A stretch of 64,000 nt of DNA from Phascolarctos cinereus (GCF_002099425.1 NW_018344214.1:2716001-2780000); one strand, 5' to 3'; positions 32,806 through 45,027 are shown, counted from the stretch's first letter. Numbers and translations: made by a program. Notes: a model not told the origin generated them from the sequence alone.

Positions 32806-33245
32806 CTGAGCTGGCATTGGTGCTCTCCATGGTAGAAGGCTTTAATCTGGGTCCTTTTCTTTTCCCTTGAAATGTCCTCTTGGAAAAAACCTCCACTTAC
32901 CCTTATTTGTTCTCTTAGGTTTTATTATTTCAGTTTTTCATTGGCCATTTATGCTTATTCCATCTTTTAGCATCAGGTCCTCTTGCCTGACAGTCTTTCA
33001 TGGGCAGATTAGTTTGTTTGCTTGCTTATTTATTTTTTCTTCCCCCCATCCTTTTCATTGTTTACTGACAACCCAACACCCAAGCTAAAGAGTTATCTCT
33101 CTGGATAGGATGTGTTTTATGTGATTAGCTTAGCTGAGATCTTCATGTTCCCTGGATAAATTCCAAGGGGATGTTTCTCTGTCCTTAATGGCTATTTCTA
33201 CTTCAAAGCTTTTTATTCTGTTAATAATTTTACCTTTCAATGCAA

Positions 33246-34545
33246 TACTGACTTGGAATTTTTTTTATTTAATATTTTATTTTCCCCCAATTACATGTAA
33301 AAACAATTTTAACATTCATTTCAAATTTTTTTGAGTTCTAAATTCTCTACCTCCCCCTCCCACCCTTTCCTCCCAGCATTGAGAAGGCAAGCAATTTCTA
33401 GAGTTTATAGAAGTGCAGTCATGCAAAACATATTTCTATGTTAGTCATGCTGCAAAAGAAAACACAGAGGGGCAGCTAGGTGGTGCAGTGCATAGTGCTC
33501 TGGCCCTGGAGTTAGGAGGACCTGAGTTCAAATCCAGCCTCAGACATATAACACTCATTAGCTGTGTGACTCTGGGCAAGTCATTTAATCCCAATTGCCT
33601 CACCAAAAATAATAATATAATAATAATAGTAATGATAACAATAACAATAACAATAATAACAATAATAATAATAAAAAGAAAGAAACACAGGCCAAAAAAA
33701 TAAAACAACCCAAGAAAAGTAAAGTGAAGAAAAAGCATGCTTCAATTTGAATTCAGACTCCATTAGTTCTTTCCCTGAAGATGGATAACATTTTTCATGA
33801 TAAATCCTTCAAAATTGTCTTGAGTCATTGTCTTGCTGACAATAGCTAAGTCATTCACAGTTGTTCATCATGCAGTGTTGCTGTGACTGTATATAATGTT
33901 CTCCTGGTTCTGCTCATTTCACTTTACATCAGTTCCTACAAGTCTTTCCAAGTTTTTCTGAGAGCATCCTGCTCATCATTTCTTATAGCACAATCATATT
34001 CCATCACAATCATACGCAAAAACTTGTTCAACCATACCCCTTAATTTCCCAATCTTTGCCACAACTGAAAGTGCTACTATAAACATTTTTGTACATATAG
34101 GTCCTTCTTTTTTCATCTCTTAAGGTAGTACTATTGTTTTGCCAAAAGATATGCATGGTGTTATACCCCTTTGGGCATAGTTCCAAATTGCTCTACAGAA
34201 TGAAGTTGAATACAACTTCACCAGTAGTGCATCTATACCTCAATTTTCCCATGTCCTCTCCAATATTAGTCATTTTCTTTTTCTGTGATACTAGCCAATC
34301 TATAGGTGTGGAGGTAGCTCAGGTCTGTTTTAATTTGAATTTCCCTAATCAATAGTCATTTAGCGCATTTATATGACTACAGATAGCTTTTATTACTTCA
34401 TCTGAAACTTTCTGTTTATATCCTTTGACCATTTATCAATTAAGGAATGGCTCTTATTTCTATAAATTTGGCTCAGTTCTCTATATATATTTGAAAAATG
34501 AGGTCTTTCTCTTTCTCTCATTTCACTCGATTCTTAAGTGGTTTT
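33246..34545 (-). mobile_element. Old L1: ORF2 C-terminal part and 3'UTR
   Basis: Antisense L1 3' end from a T-rich tail at 33260: 'tctcctggttctgctcattt', 'ttgggcatagttccaaattg', 'cctttgaccatttatcaatt'. At about 34545 it switches directly into inter-ORF spacer and ORF1 sequence, with the endonuclease and most of RT absent. Two readings are possible: one L1 with a large internal ORF2 deletion, or two elements joined. It hosts a SINE at 33468. Confidence 0.8.
33468..33673 (+). repeat. Marsupial tRNA-headed SINE with AAT/AAC tail
   Basis: Full-length sense copy: 'ggggcagctaggtggtgcag', 'ggacctgagttcaaatccag', 'agctgtgtgactctgggcaa', 'cccaattgcctcaccaaa', then an ATAATA/ACAATA tail (33606-33673). 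Flanked by aaaagaaaacacag (33454-33467) and aaagaaagaaacacag (ending 33690), a plausible target duplication. Confidence 0.93.
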
Positions 34546-34958
34546 TTTTTTTGACTTTTGCTTCCCCCAATCTGCCCTCCCTTCTATCATCCCTTCCCTT
34601 CTCTTATCCCCATTTCTTCCTACTTTACTGTACGGTAGGTTAGATTTCTGTACCCCACTGAGTGTGTATGTTATTCCCTCTTTGAGCCAATTCCAATGAG
34701 AGTAAGTTTCACATGCTCTCTCCAACTTTGCCATCTTCCCCTCCACTAAAAAAGCTCTTTTGATCCTCCTTTATGCCAGATAATTTATCCCATTCTACCT
34801 TTCCCTTTCCTTTTCTATTAATGGATTCCTCTTTCTCACCTGTTATTTTTTTTTTTAGTTATTCATCCCATCATATTCAACTCATATACATGCCTTCTGT
34901 CTATACATACTCCTACTAACTGCTTAATAAGGGAGAAGGGCTTTTTGTTTGTTTTTGT

Positions 34959-35002
<44 letters not shown>

Positions 35003-35166
35003 GGAATTACAAGTATTATTTTCTCATGTAGGAATGTAAACAGTTTAATCTTTTTGAATCCCTTATGATTTCTCTTTCCTGTTTACCTTTTTATGCTTTT
35101 CTTGATTCTTGTATTTGAAAGTTAAATTTTCTATTCATCTCTGGTGTTTTCATCAAGAATGCTTGA
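34546..35166 (-). mobile_element. Old L1/HAL1: inter-ORF spacer and ORF1 C-terminus (left part)
   Basis: 'tgtaccccactgagtgtgta', 'gccaattccaatgagagtaa', then the ORF1 C-terminal wording 'catcaagaatgcttga'. It is broken at 35166 by the sense HAL1 and resumes at 38331. A (GTTTTT)n tract lies at about 34945-35000. Confidence 0.85.
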
Positions 35167-36028
35167 GGAGGGCGGAGCTGAGATGGTGGAGTAAAAGCAG
35201 TAATTTGCTTGAGCTCTCCCCCCAACCCTCCCAATACCTGTAAAAATGGCTCTAAACAAATTATAAAGCAGCAGAACCCACAAAAAAAACAGAGCAAAAC
35301 AAATTTCCAGCCCAAGACAGCTTGTATGGTTGATCAGAAAGGTATATTGTGCCAGGCTGGCAGAGGAACACAGTTTGGTGTAGGTGGGCAGGCCTCAATG
35401 AACCTGGAGCAAGCCTCAGAGGACTGAATCACAGGCAGCTATGGCAGTTTCCAGACTTCTCAGCCCACGAACCCCAAAGACAACTTATAAGGTCAGTAGG
35501 AAAACTCTGCATCCGCAGTTAGGGAGAAGCACAGTCCCAGTCCCAGTCCCCAAATGCAGCCCTGGGGTAGCAGCTGCCTCTAGAGATTCAGGCACACAGA
35601 CTGAGGGGGAATTGAGTGGCTGTTAAGAGGGGGATTACAAGGATCTCTATGCTGGTGCAGGATTCTCTTGCTTTGTCCATGCTTGGATCTGGGTCACAGC
35701 TCTGAGTGGTGGTCCTGGGGCAAGGAGGAGGGCTGGTGTGGTAGAGCTTGTAGTAATGGTGGTGAAGAGAAAATCCTTCTCACAGTTCCAAGACAGAAAA
35801 GACTACTTGTGGTCGGTCACTCATAGACCAGATCAAAGGCCAGGAAAGGAATAAACACCTCGCCCTTTATCATACCACCTAGGAAGAACTGAAAATTTAC
35901 AGGTCCCTACAAGTATCTCTGAAAACAGCTGAACAAAACCCCTGAAGCTTTGGATAATACATTCCCCACACTGGAAGCAGACCTCTACTTTAACAAAGAA
36001 TTCATAAATCAAGTAATTGGCTGGGATC

Positions 36029-37110
36029 ATGACAAAACCTTGCAAAAAAAGTCAGACTATAGAATCTTTCTTTGGTGACAAAGAAAATTAAAGCATACAA
36101 CCAGAAAAAGAAAACAAAGTCAAAGCTCCTACATCCAAAGCCTCCAAGAAAAATATGAACTGGGTCCAGGTCATGGAAGAGCTCAAAAAGGATTTTGAGA
36201 AGCAAGTAAGAGAAGTAGAAGAAAAACTGGGAAGAGAAATGAGAGTGATGCAAGAAAATCATGAAAAACAAGTCAACAGCTTGCTAATAGAGACCTAAAA
36301 AATACTGAAGAAAATAACACCTTAAAAAAATAGCCTAACCCAAAGGCAAAAGAGGGCCACAAATCCAATGAGGAGAAGAATGCCTTAAAAAGCAAAATTG
36401 GCCAAGTGGAAAAGGAAGTCCAAAAGGTTACTGAAGAAAATATTTCCTTAAAAATTAGATTAGAGCAAATGGAACTAGTGACTTTATGAGAAATCAAGAC
36501 ACTGTAGAACAAATCCAAAAGAATGGAAAAAAAATAGAAAACAATGTGAAATATCTCATTGGAAAAACAACTCACCTGGAAAATAGATCCAGGAGAGAGA
36601 ATTTAAAAATTATCAGACTACTTGAAAATCACAATAAAAAAAAAAGCCTAGACATCATCTTTCAAGAAATTATCAAGGACAATTGCCCTGATATTTTAGA
36701 ACCAGATGTCAAAATAGAAATGAAAGAATCCACTGATCACTTCCTGAAAGAGATCCCCAAAGGAAAACTCCTAGGTATATTGTAGACAAATTCCAGAATT
36801 CCCAGGTCAAGGAGAAAATATTACAAGCAGCCAGAAAGAAACAATTCAAGTATTGTGGAAACACAATCAGCATAACACAAGATTTAGCAGCTTCTACATT
36901 AAAGGACTACAGGGATTGGAATATAATATTCTGGAGGGCAAAGGAGATAGGATTACAACTAAGAATCACCTATCCAGCAAAACTGAATATATTCTTTCAG
37001 GGGAAAAATGGTCATTCAGTGAAATAGAGGACTTTCAAACACTCTTGATGGAAAGTCCAGGTCTGAATAGAAAATTTGGCTTTCAAAAACAAGACTCAAG
37101 AGAAACATGA
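36029..37110 (+). pseudogene. HAL1 ORF1 remnant (L1 ORF1p-like)
   Basis: Starts MTKPCKKSQTIESFFGDKEN. It has the coiled coil (EELKKDFEKQVREVEEKL, MRVMQENHEKQVNSL), the RRM (LENRSRRENLKIIRL, PDILEPDVKIEM) and the C-terminal domain ending QKQDSRET. Early and internal stops plus frame changes disrupt it (one stop directly after GDKEN, one near 36298, one before 36853), so it is not expected to make full protein. Length and domain order match L1 ORF1p. Confidence 0.88.
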
Positions 37111-37246
37111 AGAGGTAAACAGAAAAGATAAATCATAAATGACTTATTAAGGTTAAACTGTTTACATTCCTGCATGGAAAGATGAAATTTGTAACTCATG
37201 TGTCCTTTGTCAGCATTAGGGTAGTGGGAGGGAAAAAAATTATAGG

Positions 37247-37499
<253 letters not shown>

Positions 37500-38330
37500 C
37501 ACAGGGTGAGTTGAAGATGAAGGGTTGATATCAGGAAAATAAAATTAAGGGGTGAGAGAGGATTATACTGGGAGAAGGAGAAAGGGAGAGGTAGAATGGG
37601 GTAAATTATCTCACATAAAATAGGCAAGCAAAGGCTTTTATACTGGAAGGGAAACAGGGAAGATGAAAGGTATGAGTGAATCTTATTCTCATCAGATTTG
37701 GCTTAAGGAGGGAATAACATACACACTCAATTGGGTATGGAAATCTATATTACCTACAGGAAAATGGGGGGGGAGAGAGCAGGGGGACGATAGAGGGGAA
37801 GGCAAATTGGGAGAGGGGATAATCAGAAGCAAGCACTTCTAAAGAGGGACAGGCTGAAAAGAGAGAAAAGAATAAATGGGGACCAGAATAGGATTAAGGG
37901 AAATATAGTTAGTTTTCTACAACATGACAACTGTGGAAGTGTTTTGCATGACTACACATGTACAACCTGTATCAAGTTGCTTGCCTTCTCAAGGAGGGTG
38001 GGGTGGGGATGGAGAAAGGGAGAAAATTTGGAACCCAAAGTTTTAAGAACAAATGTTAAAAAAAAATTTGTTTTCACATGCAACTGGGAAATAAGATATA
38101 CAGGCAATGGGGTATAGAAATCTATCCTGCCCTACAGGAAAATTGAATGAGAAGGGGATAAGAGAAGAGGAGGAGAGATAGAAGAGTGGGCAGATTAGAG
38201 GAAGGTGTAATCAGAATGTATGTCATCTTCGGGTGGGGGAGGGATGAGATGGGGAGAAAATTTGGAACCCAAAATCTTGTGGAAGTGAATGTTGAAAACT
38301 AAAAATAAATTAATTAATTAATTAGAAGAA

Positions 38331-40305
38331 AAGAATGTTTGAAGGTCATCTATTTTATTGAATGTCCATTTTCTCCTTACGTATTATACTCAGTTTTGAT
38401 GGGTAAGTGATTCTTGGTTGTAATCCCAACTCTTTTACCCTCTGGAATATCATATTCAAAGCTCTCTGATCCTTTAATGTAAAAGCTACTAGATCTTATG
38501 TGAACCTGCTTGTAGCTCTACAATGTTTGAATTATTTCTTATATACTGCTTTTTTCCTTGACCTGGGAGTTCTGGAATTTGGCTATAATATTCCTGGGAG
38601 TTTTCATTTTGGGATCTCTTTCAAAAGATGAGTGGTTTTTTTTCAACTTTTATTTTACCCCCTAGTTCTAGAATATTAGGGAAGTCATCCTTGATAATTT
38701 CTTGAAAGATGATATCTAGGCTCCTTTTTTTTTTTTTAATATGAGTTTCACATAGCTCAATAATTCTTGAGTTATCTCTCCTGGATCTAGGTCAGTTGTT
38801 CTTTCCAATAAGTTATTTCACATTTTCTTCCATTTTTTTTCATTCTTTTGATTTTTATTGTTTCTTGATGTCTCATAAAGTCATTAGATTTCACCTGTCC
38901 AATTTTTACTTTAAGGAATTATATTTCTCGGTGAGCCTTTGTTATTTCCTTTGCCATTTGACCAATTCTGCATTTTAAGCAGTTCTTATCTTCAGTGAAA
39001 TTTTGCATATCTCTTCTTTTTTCCCATTTGGCCAGTTTTTACTTTTCTTCATTTAATTTTTGTGGGGTTTTTTTGTTTGTTTGTTTTTTACCATTTGGCC
39101 TATTCTGTTTTTAAGACATTATTTTCTTCCATATTTCTTTGTGCCTCCTTTCCCAAGAGGTTGACTCTTTTTTCATGATTTTCTTGCATCACTCTCATTT
39201 CTTTTCCCAATTTTTCTTCTACCTCTCTTACTTGATTTTTTTTTGATTTTTTTTTTAGGCAATTGGGGTTAAGTGACTTGCCCAGGCATACACAGCTAGT
39301 AAGTGTCAAGTGTTTGGTCTGAGGCCAGGTTTGAACTCAGGTCTTCCTGACTTCAGGGCCAGTGCTCTATCCACTGTGCCACCTAGCTGTCCCTCTTACT
39401 TGATTTTTGAAATTCTTTTTGACCTCTTCTATGACCTGAAACTAATTCATATTTTTCTTTGATGTTTGGATGATGTAGCAGTTTTGACTTTGTCTTTTTC
39501 TGACTCTGTGTTTTGATCTTCCTTATCACTAAAGTAACTTTCTTTAGTCAGGGTCTTTTTTTTCCCCTACTTACTCATTTTCCCGGGCTATTTCTTGACT
39601 TTTAACTCCACATTAAAGTGCGACTCTGCTTCTGGAGTGGAGGGGGTACTATCCTATTCTTCATGTGTTTTTTTTTTTAATGCAGTTGTTTCAGAGATAA
39701 TTCTAGGAGCTTCTAAGTTTTCAGCTCTTCCAAGATGGTATGATCTAGGAAGAGATGTGTTTACGACTGTCCTGGCCTGTGCTGTGGTCTATGAGTAACC
39801 ATAGTATGAGTAACCACCCTGGAACTATGACCAGAGTTCCAGCTCCCCTGCAACTGCAAGCTCCAGTGTGCTAGTACTCCTCCTCTCCCTAGGATTGAGC
39901 CTCAGGACTTTGACCCAGATCCAAGTACTGGTAATGCAACAGATTCTTATTTCCGGTGTCAGCAAAAGGACCCCTATAATCTCTTTCTGACCAATTGTTT
40001 GATCCCCTTACCATCTCATTGCTGAAAGATCAGGAAATGACCACTACTGTAACTGATTCAGTCACTCAAAGGCCAACCTCTGCTTTGCTGGGGCTCAGCC
40101 TGCTCTGGACTGTGTTCCACTCTCACCCAGGTACAACAGACCTTTCTTGTTGACCTTCCAAGTTATCTTTGGATAAAAAATTGTTTCACTCCATCTTTTT
40201 GTGGGTTCTTTCCAAGCATTATTTAAAGTTTTTTTTTTTTACATATTTGGTAAGAGGTCAAGGGAATCTCTTCCTTTTCTTTCACCATTTTCCTCCACCC
40301 CAAGG
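38331..40305 (-). mobile_element. Old L1/HAL1: ORF1 and 5'UTR (right part)
   Basis: Resumes the element interrupted at 35166. The antisense ORF1 coiled coil (reading on the minus strand MRVMQENHEKRVN near 39170) leads to the ORF1 start near 39578, then a 5'UTR ending at reversed 'caccattttcctccacccca' (about 40283-40302). It is degraded by many stops and hosts a SINE at 39241-39392. The 40306-40560 stretch beyond is unassigned. Confidence 0.85.
39241..39392 (-). repeat. Marsupial tRNA-headed SINE
   Basis: Antisense copy with a perfect 16-bp target duplication, ctcttacttgattttt (39225-39240 and 39393-39408), inside the coiled-coil region of old L1 ORF1. The reversed head 'ccactgtgccacctagctg' keeps a CTCF-core-like word on the minus strand (39376-39389). 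Confidence 0.96.
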
Positions 40306-40562
40306 ATTGTCTTAAATGTCATATGTGAAACTTTTTAGTTATGAGGCTAATTTTCTCCCTTCAGGAAAGTTTCACAAGGAGAGAGATATCTGTCATGGAT
40401 AACAAGAATCCTGGGAAGCAGCATAAGCCAGCTAAGGCTAGAAGTAGTTTGATCATCAACCACATCGGACCCAAATGCAGGAAATCTACATGGCAATGGA
40501 TGCTTAAGAGGTAACCTGGGAAATGGGCCTAAGACAGATGCTTTTTATCTCTTGGTTTCTAT

Positions 40563-40695
40563 TGAATGAATAAGTAAATGAAAAGGGCATTTGTTAAGTA
40601 TTTATTATATTCAAAATATTGTGCCAAGTGCTAGGGTCACAAATAGAAAAGTAAGAAAGTCTCAAAAAGCTCACATTCTAATGGGGGGCAGGGGA
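40563..40695 (-). mobile_element. L2 LINE 3' fragment
   Basis: 'gcatttgttaagtatttatt', 'gtgccaagtgctagggtcac' and 'agctcacattctaatggggg'. Confidence 0.8.
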
Positions 40696-41640
40696 AACAA
40701 TATATATAAGAAAGATTATGAAATTATACCACATCCAGAAACCATGGTAAGCATCTAATTGGGAGAAGGAGTATTACCAAAGCCAGAGAATATGCCCAGT
40801 ATTCCAATTCTGAATGAAGGTCTGGCAAGCACTTGCTAGATTAATGGGTTGGACTTGGGGCAAGCCTTTTTACATATGCTTATTTCTCTGGGGTCTTGAC
40901 TGGAGTCATTACTTCCCTACCAGAAATCTAACTTCCTCCTTTTAGAGTTCGGGCCATAAGAGGTAAAGTAACATGCAAACTGATGCAGCTAAAGACAGAG
41001 ACTAAACTGGATCTCTACAGAATTTTCCCTAAACAAAGAAAAAGTCTTATCTCAATTCCTAGAAAAAACTCCAAGTAATGTGATAAGAGGAATCGATGAA
41101 ATGCTGGAAAAGAGAGCATTAAATACCCCTCCCCATTAGTGGAAGAGCAGAAAAGATTTTCTGAGTCAGAAAATTATCAGATAGGCTTTCTGTGTCAGGT
41201 GGTTTTGCTCAACTTTTTTTTTTTGTTCTTTGATTCAAGAGAGGATTCAGTCTGAAGAGGGAGATGGACAGAGTGATATGAAGATAAAAATTATCAATAG
41301 AATGCATTTGAAAAGAAAAAAAAAGAAAAGGGTGTTGTCCATTATGAATTCTGCATTGACACAGCTCCCTCCAATCCCTCCTCCCTTTCTTATCTCTGCA
41401 GGCATGGTTATTTAGCCAATAATTCCCTGTCTCACACTTGTTCTCATGTCACATTTTTCTAACATTGCATATCCAGTGCGTGCATTTGTCACCTCAAAAA
41501 AAAAAGTCTTCAGGGATAATGTTGTAGTTGATCTTATTTATAACTATTTTCCCTTATTTCTTCCTCCTTCCCCAACCTCACTATCCTCCCCAACTCATTC
41601 CTAACAATATAACTAATACCTAAGGGCCACAGCTGCCAGT
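40696..41640. other. Unassigned intergenic DNA
   Basis: Mostly unique sequence with short homopolymer runs (about 41214-41224, 41496-41505). No repeat family, exon or motif cluster that I can support. Confidence 0.35.
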
Positions 41641-41980
41641 GGCTCAAATAAAGGGATTTTTTGGAAATAGCTAATGTGTTTCTTAGGCTGGGCAAGCATC
41701 ATCCTGTCAAGGGTTGGATGAAAAGGGCCAGTGTCACTTACATTTGCTATTTGGGGAGAATGCGTCTAAAGCAATTGATTTAGTGTCTGGCTTTTTGCCT
41801 GAAGAATCAGATAGATCCTGCAGAATGACCTAGACTCAGTCCCTGATGGCAGTCACAAAGAGCAAATGAGCTTCCCATGAAATGATTGAAGGCGATTTCC
41901 CCAGGCCCTCCATCGGTCTTTGTACTGTCAGAGCTGACCTAGATTCTTGGGTGTTCCAGGCATGGAGCAATGAGAATAAG
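41641..41980. other. Unique block, conserved noncoding candidate
   Basis: No repeats recognised. It has CpG-bearing unique words ('gagaatgcgtctaaagcaat', 'gattgaaggcgatttcccc') and no coding frame. Conservation is untested. Confidence 0.25.
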
Positions 41981-42117
41981 GCAGAAGAAGTGAAGCCTTT
42001 GCACATCTCATAACCAATCCCAATTAATTGGGAGGGGAGAAAGGCAAGAAGATACTCTTTTTTGGCTCACATTAAATCCCCATGAATGAGAATGATGGTT
42101 TGATTGTATAGAACCAC

Positions 42118-42306
42118 GTGTGTCCATTGAGGGTATCCATGGAAAATGAAATTTATATTTGGTCTTTATGTTTAAAGAAAACACAGCAAAGAACCTGGTT
42201 TAGTGTCCTTCATGATGTGGACAGTGATGGGGAATTCGTGACACCTCAAAGGGAGCTGTTCCTTAAACAATTCAGAGAAATCCTACACCTGCCAGTGCAC
42301 ATGTAA
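42118..42306 (+). other. Short open frame in unique DNA, doubtful exon
   Basis: A 62-codon frame lies in a repeat-free block. Its second half (SVLHDVDSDGEFVTPQREL) has protein-like composition. A donor-like word, cat|gtaagaagt, sits at its end (42299 on). The upstream side lacks a polypyrimidine acceptor. I do not recognise a family. Chance is the more likely explanation. Confidence 0.12.
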
Positions 42307-42499
42307 GAAGTGAGAACTGAATCCTTCATTTCATGGATACGGACCATCACATTAAATTGTTTAATGCTTATAAGATCTTTGACTCTGTACTAGGATAGAT
42401 CACTCCATGCATGGATGATATATTACTAGATAAATATGGAGGTAACTAGCTACATATATAAATAACTTATTTTTGTGGGGTTTTTTGTAAGACTTATGG

Positions 42500-42757
42500 T
42501 ATTGCTGTTGTTCAGACATTTTCAGTTGCATCTAACTCTTTGTGACCCCATTTGGGATTTTCTTGGCAAAGATACTGGAGTGGTTTGCCATTGCCTTCTC
42601 CAGCTCATTTTACATATGTAGAAACTGAGGCAAACAGGGTAAGGTGACTTATTCAGGGTCACATAGCTAATAAATGCCTGAGGCCAGATGTGAACTCAGG
42701 AAGATTAGTCTTCCTTGCTCCGTAGCCAATGCATCCACTGTGCCATCTAGATGACCA
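42500..42757 (-). repeat. MAR1 CORE-SINE, near full length
   Basis: Antisense MAR1: 'gttgttcagacattttcagt', 'tgtgaccccatttgggattt', 'gaaactgaggcaaacagggt', ending 'ccactgtgccatctagatg'. The reversed head holds a CTCF-core-like word (42740-42753, minus strand). Confidence 0.93.
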
Positions 42758-42787
42758 ATAGTATTATTCTGTCTTTGTAATTTCTAG

Positions 42788-42932
42788 TCTTAGACAGCTG
42801 CCTATCATACTGAGAGGCTAATTAATGACTTACCCAGGAATCAGACAGCCAGAAAATATAAGAGCCAGCACTTGATCTCAGGTCTTCCTGACTATGAGGG
42901 CAGCTGTCCATCCAATATGCCACACTGGAACT
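42788..42932 (-). repeat. MIR-class SINE, antisense
   Basis: 'aatgacttacccaggaatca', 'cttgatctcaggtcttcctg' and 'ccatccaatatgccacac'. Confidence 0.75.
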
Positions 42933-43129
42933 CTTATCTATACAGACATCGGGTAGAAATTTGTCCATATAAGTATTCCTTAGTACTGATTACTGTACTC
43001 TACTGATTACAAAAAAAAAGTGATTCAACAGAATTGACCTTAAGTCCTCCCTTTCATCCATATGTTAAGACCATCCAAACTTTCTTGATAAATTCAAACA
43101 CAGAGTTAGCTGCCTTTAGGGAGCATTTA

Positions 43130-43330
43130 GAGGAGTAGCAGATTATAGTAGAAATAGTCTGATCCCTAGAGAGAACCTGAGCTCAGAATTCATCTTGGAC
43201 ACTTAAACCTTATCTGAGTCTCAGTTTCCCTCTCTGTAAAATGGGAGTATTGGTTACCTCTCTCTTTTCTGTCTTTTCCCTAGATGGCATCTAAGGTCTC
43301 TCTTCTAGCTCTAGATTTCTGTTCCTCTGT
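43130..43330 (+). repeat. MIR-class SINE
   Basis: 'tatctgagtctcagtttccc', 'tctctgtaaaatgggagtat' and 'aaggtctctcttctagctct'. Confidence 0.8.
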
Positions 43331-43374
43331 GCTTGGCACTGTGGTGGATGCTATAGATACAGAAACAAAACTGA

Positions 43375-43565
43375 AAATAGTCATACAATCATAGATTTAG
43401 TACTGGAAGAGGTCTTAAAGGCCACTCATTTGACAGGTGAGGAACTGAAAATGACAGCTTAATTGATTTCCCAAGCTCCTTAGTTAGTACATACCTGAGG
43501 CAGGATTCAATATTCAGGTCTTTCTATTTGCAAGTCCAACACTTTCTCCACAATGCAAACCTGCC
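43375..43565 (-). repeat. MIR-class SINE, antisense
   Basis: 'tttagtactggaagaggtct', 'catttgacaggtgaggaact', 'caagtccaacactttctcca'. A short L2-like word (43330-43350) precedes it. Confidence 0.7.
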
Positions 43566-43639
43566 CTCAAGAACTTTACAGAGTCTGCTAAGAAACTTAG
43601 AGTCAACTGGATAACAAGTGCATCTTCTGACTCCAGTTT

Positions 43640-43822
43640 TCACATTTTTCCACCACAATGCTTCTCTAAGCCTCAATTTTCTTCTCTATAAAATGGGGGT
43701 AATAAGCCCTGCGCTAGCTCTTTCACAAGATGGTTAGGAGGTTTGAATGAGATAGAGTGTAAAGCACTTTGTAACTGCAAGGTGCTATGTAACAATTAGC
43801 TATTATTATTCCCAATTTCTCA
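43640..43822 (+). repeat. MIR-class SINE with 3' tail
   Basis: 'ctaagcctcaattttcttct', 'aaatgggggtaataagccct', 'gtaaagcactttgtaactgc' and 'aattagctattattattccc' include the MIR 3' end. Confidence 0.85.
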
Positions 43823-44094
43823 GTGTATACTCATGAAATAAAAATATCATTCACAATCTTTCTTCAACTTCCCCCAAAACATCATGGAGGAGCATTATTG
43901 GATGGCTCTGAAGTCCTAGAATTTCCCCCAGAAAGTAGACTGTATATCTGATAGTCAAGGACTGAATTTATGATGCATCCAGTGAATTTTAAAAAATGCT
44001 TCATTGAGATGCATGAATATGTCCTTCCTTTGGGGGTGTAGGAAAGACTATTTTTCCATCTGAAGAAACAGGAGCAAAGTCTCTGCTCCCACAT

Positions 44095-44345
44095 TTGATG
44101 AACAGAATTTAATGTACAGCATGTAATTAGATACAGCTAATTGCATTGGGGGGGGTGACTTTGCAAGGGTGCCTACATCTCCTTTCAGTTAAACATAATC
44201 TTGTAACAAATCACCATTTATTGAGCCACTGGGGTATTTTGATTTTCTAATTGCTTTGCCCAATCCCATGACTCAGATCTCCCATAATTGCTCTGTAATT
44301 TAGCAGCATGATTTTCCCCTATCTGTCTTTCATCATCCCTATTTT
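44095..44345. promoter_or_regulatory. Candidate conserved noncoding element
   Basis: Repeat-free block with paired homeobox words (taattag at 44123 and ctaattgcat at 44137), an exact AP-1 word TGACTCA (44269-44275) and a CCAAT word (44260-44264). A G run interrupts it at about 44148-44155. Regulatory role is inferred only. Confidence 0.33.
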
Positions 44346-44559
44346 TTTCCTTATCGTCCTCACTCTTTCTAGATCTTGTCTCACAACTGGAAGCAAAGGA
44401 TAGGTACTAGTCCTGAAGACATTGAAGTGGACAAAAATAGAAGATAGAAAGGCATTCTTACCCTGAGGGGGCTGTTGGATAACTCATATACAAAAAATCA
44501 TTTACAAATGAGCATACAGAAATTATGCTGGGGCTCTTCATCTACTATCTCTCCAGTGT

Positions 44560-44765
44560 TCATATTCTAAATGTTTGTTTCCCATGGCAGCCTTTAACCA
44601 ATGAGGACAAAGAAAATTCAATCACTCCAGGGACCAAAACATTAGCATCAATATCAATCCCAGTGTTATACTAATTGTAAAATAAGCTGATGGATTGGAT
44701 TCCCCAGCAGGCTATTTGCATATACAGTTGTTATTCAAGAAACATTCATTTCCTGGAAGGAAAGA
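44560..44765. promoter_or_regulatory. Candidate conserved noncoding element
   Basis: Unique block with an exact POU octamer ATTTGCAT (44714-44721) and AT-rich homeobox-like words ('actaattgtaaaataagc'). No repeat family or coding frame. Inference only. Confidence 0.28.
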
Positions 44766-45027
44766 GAGGGGCACAATCTCTTCTAGGTGTCTCCAGTATC
44801 CTTTCTGGCAACCAGTAGTAAGCAATGCTGGATCCCTAGCCATCCAACTGCTGCTTTAGAAATAGCTGGGGCAGGGGGTGGAGGGGGAAGTGTGTCTAGC
44901 ACCCCTTGAAGAAACTTGTAAATTCCTAGAAGGACACATGGTTACTTTAAGTGCAGGCCAAACAGAGTAGCTAGGAACCTAAGAATTGAGATTTTCTAAG
45001 ACATCTGTGGAGATTCATTGTCCCATA

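Noticed and set aside
33468-33600. tRNA-like A and B boxes
   Set aside because: They belong to SINE heads (also at 39241, 45312, 46898 and 60124), not to functional tRNA genes; no cloverleaf or CCA-side stem.
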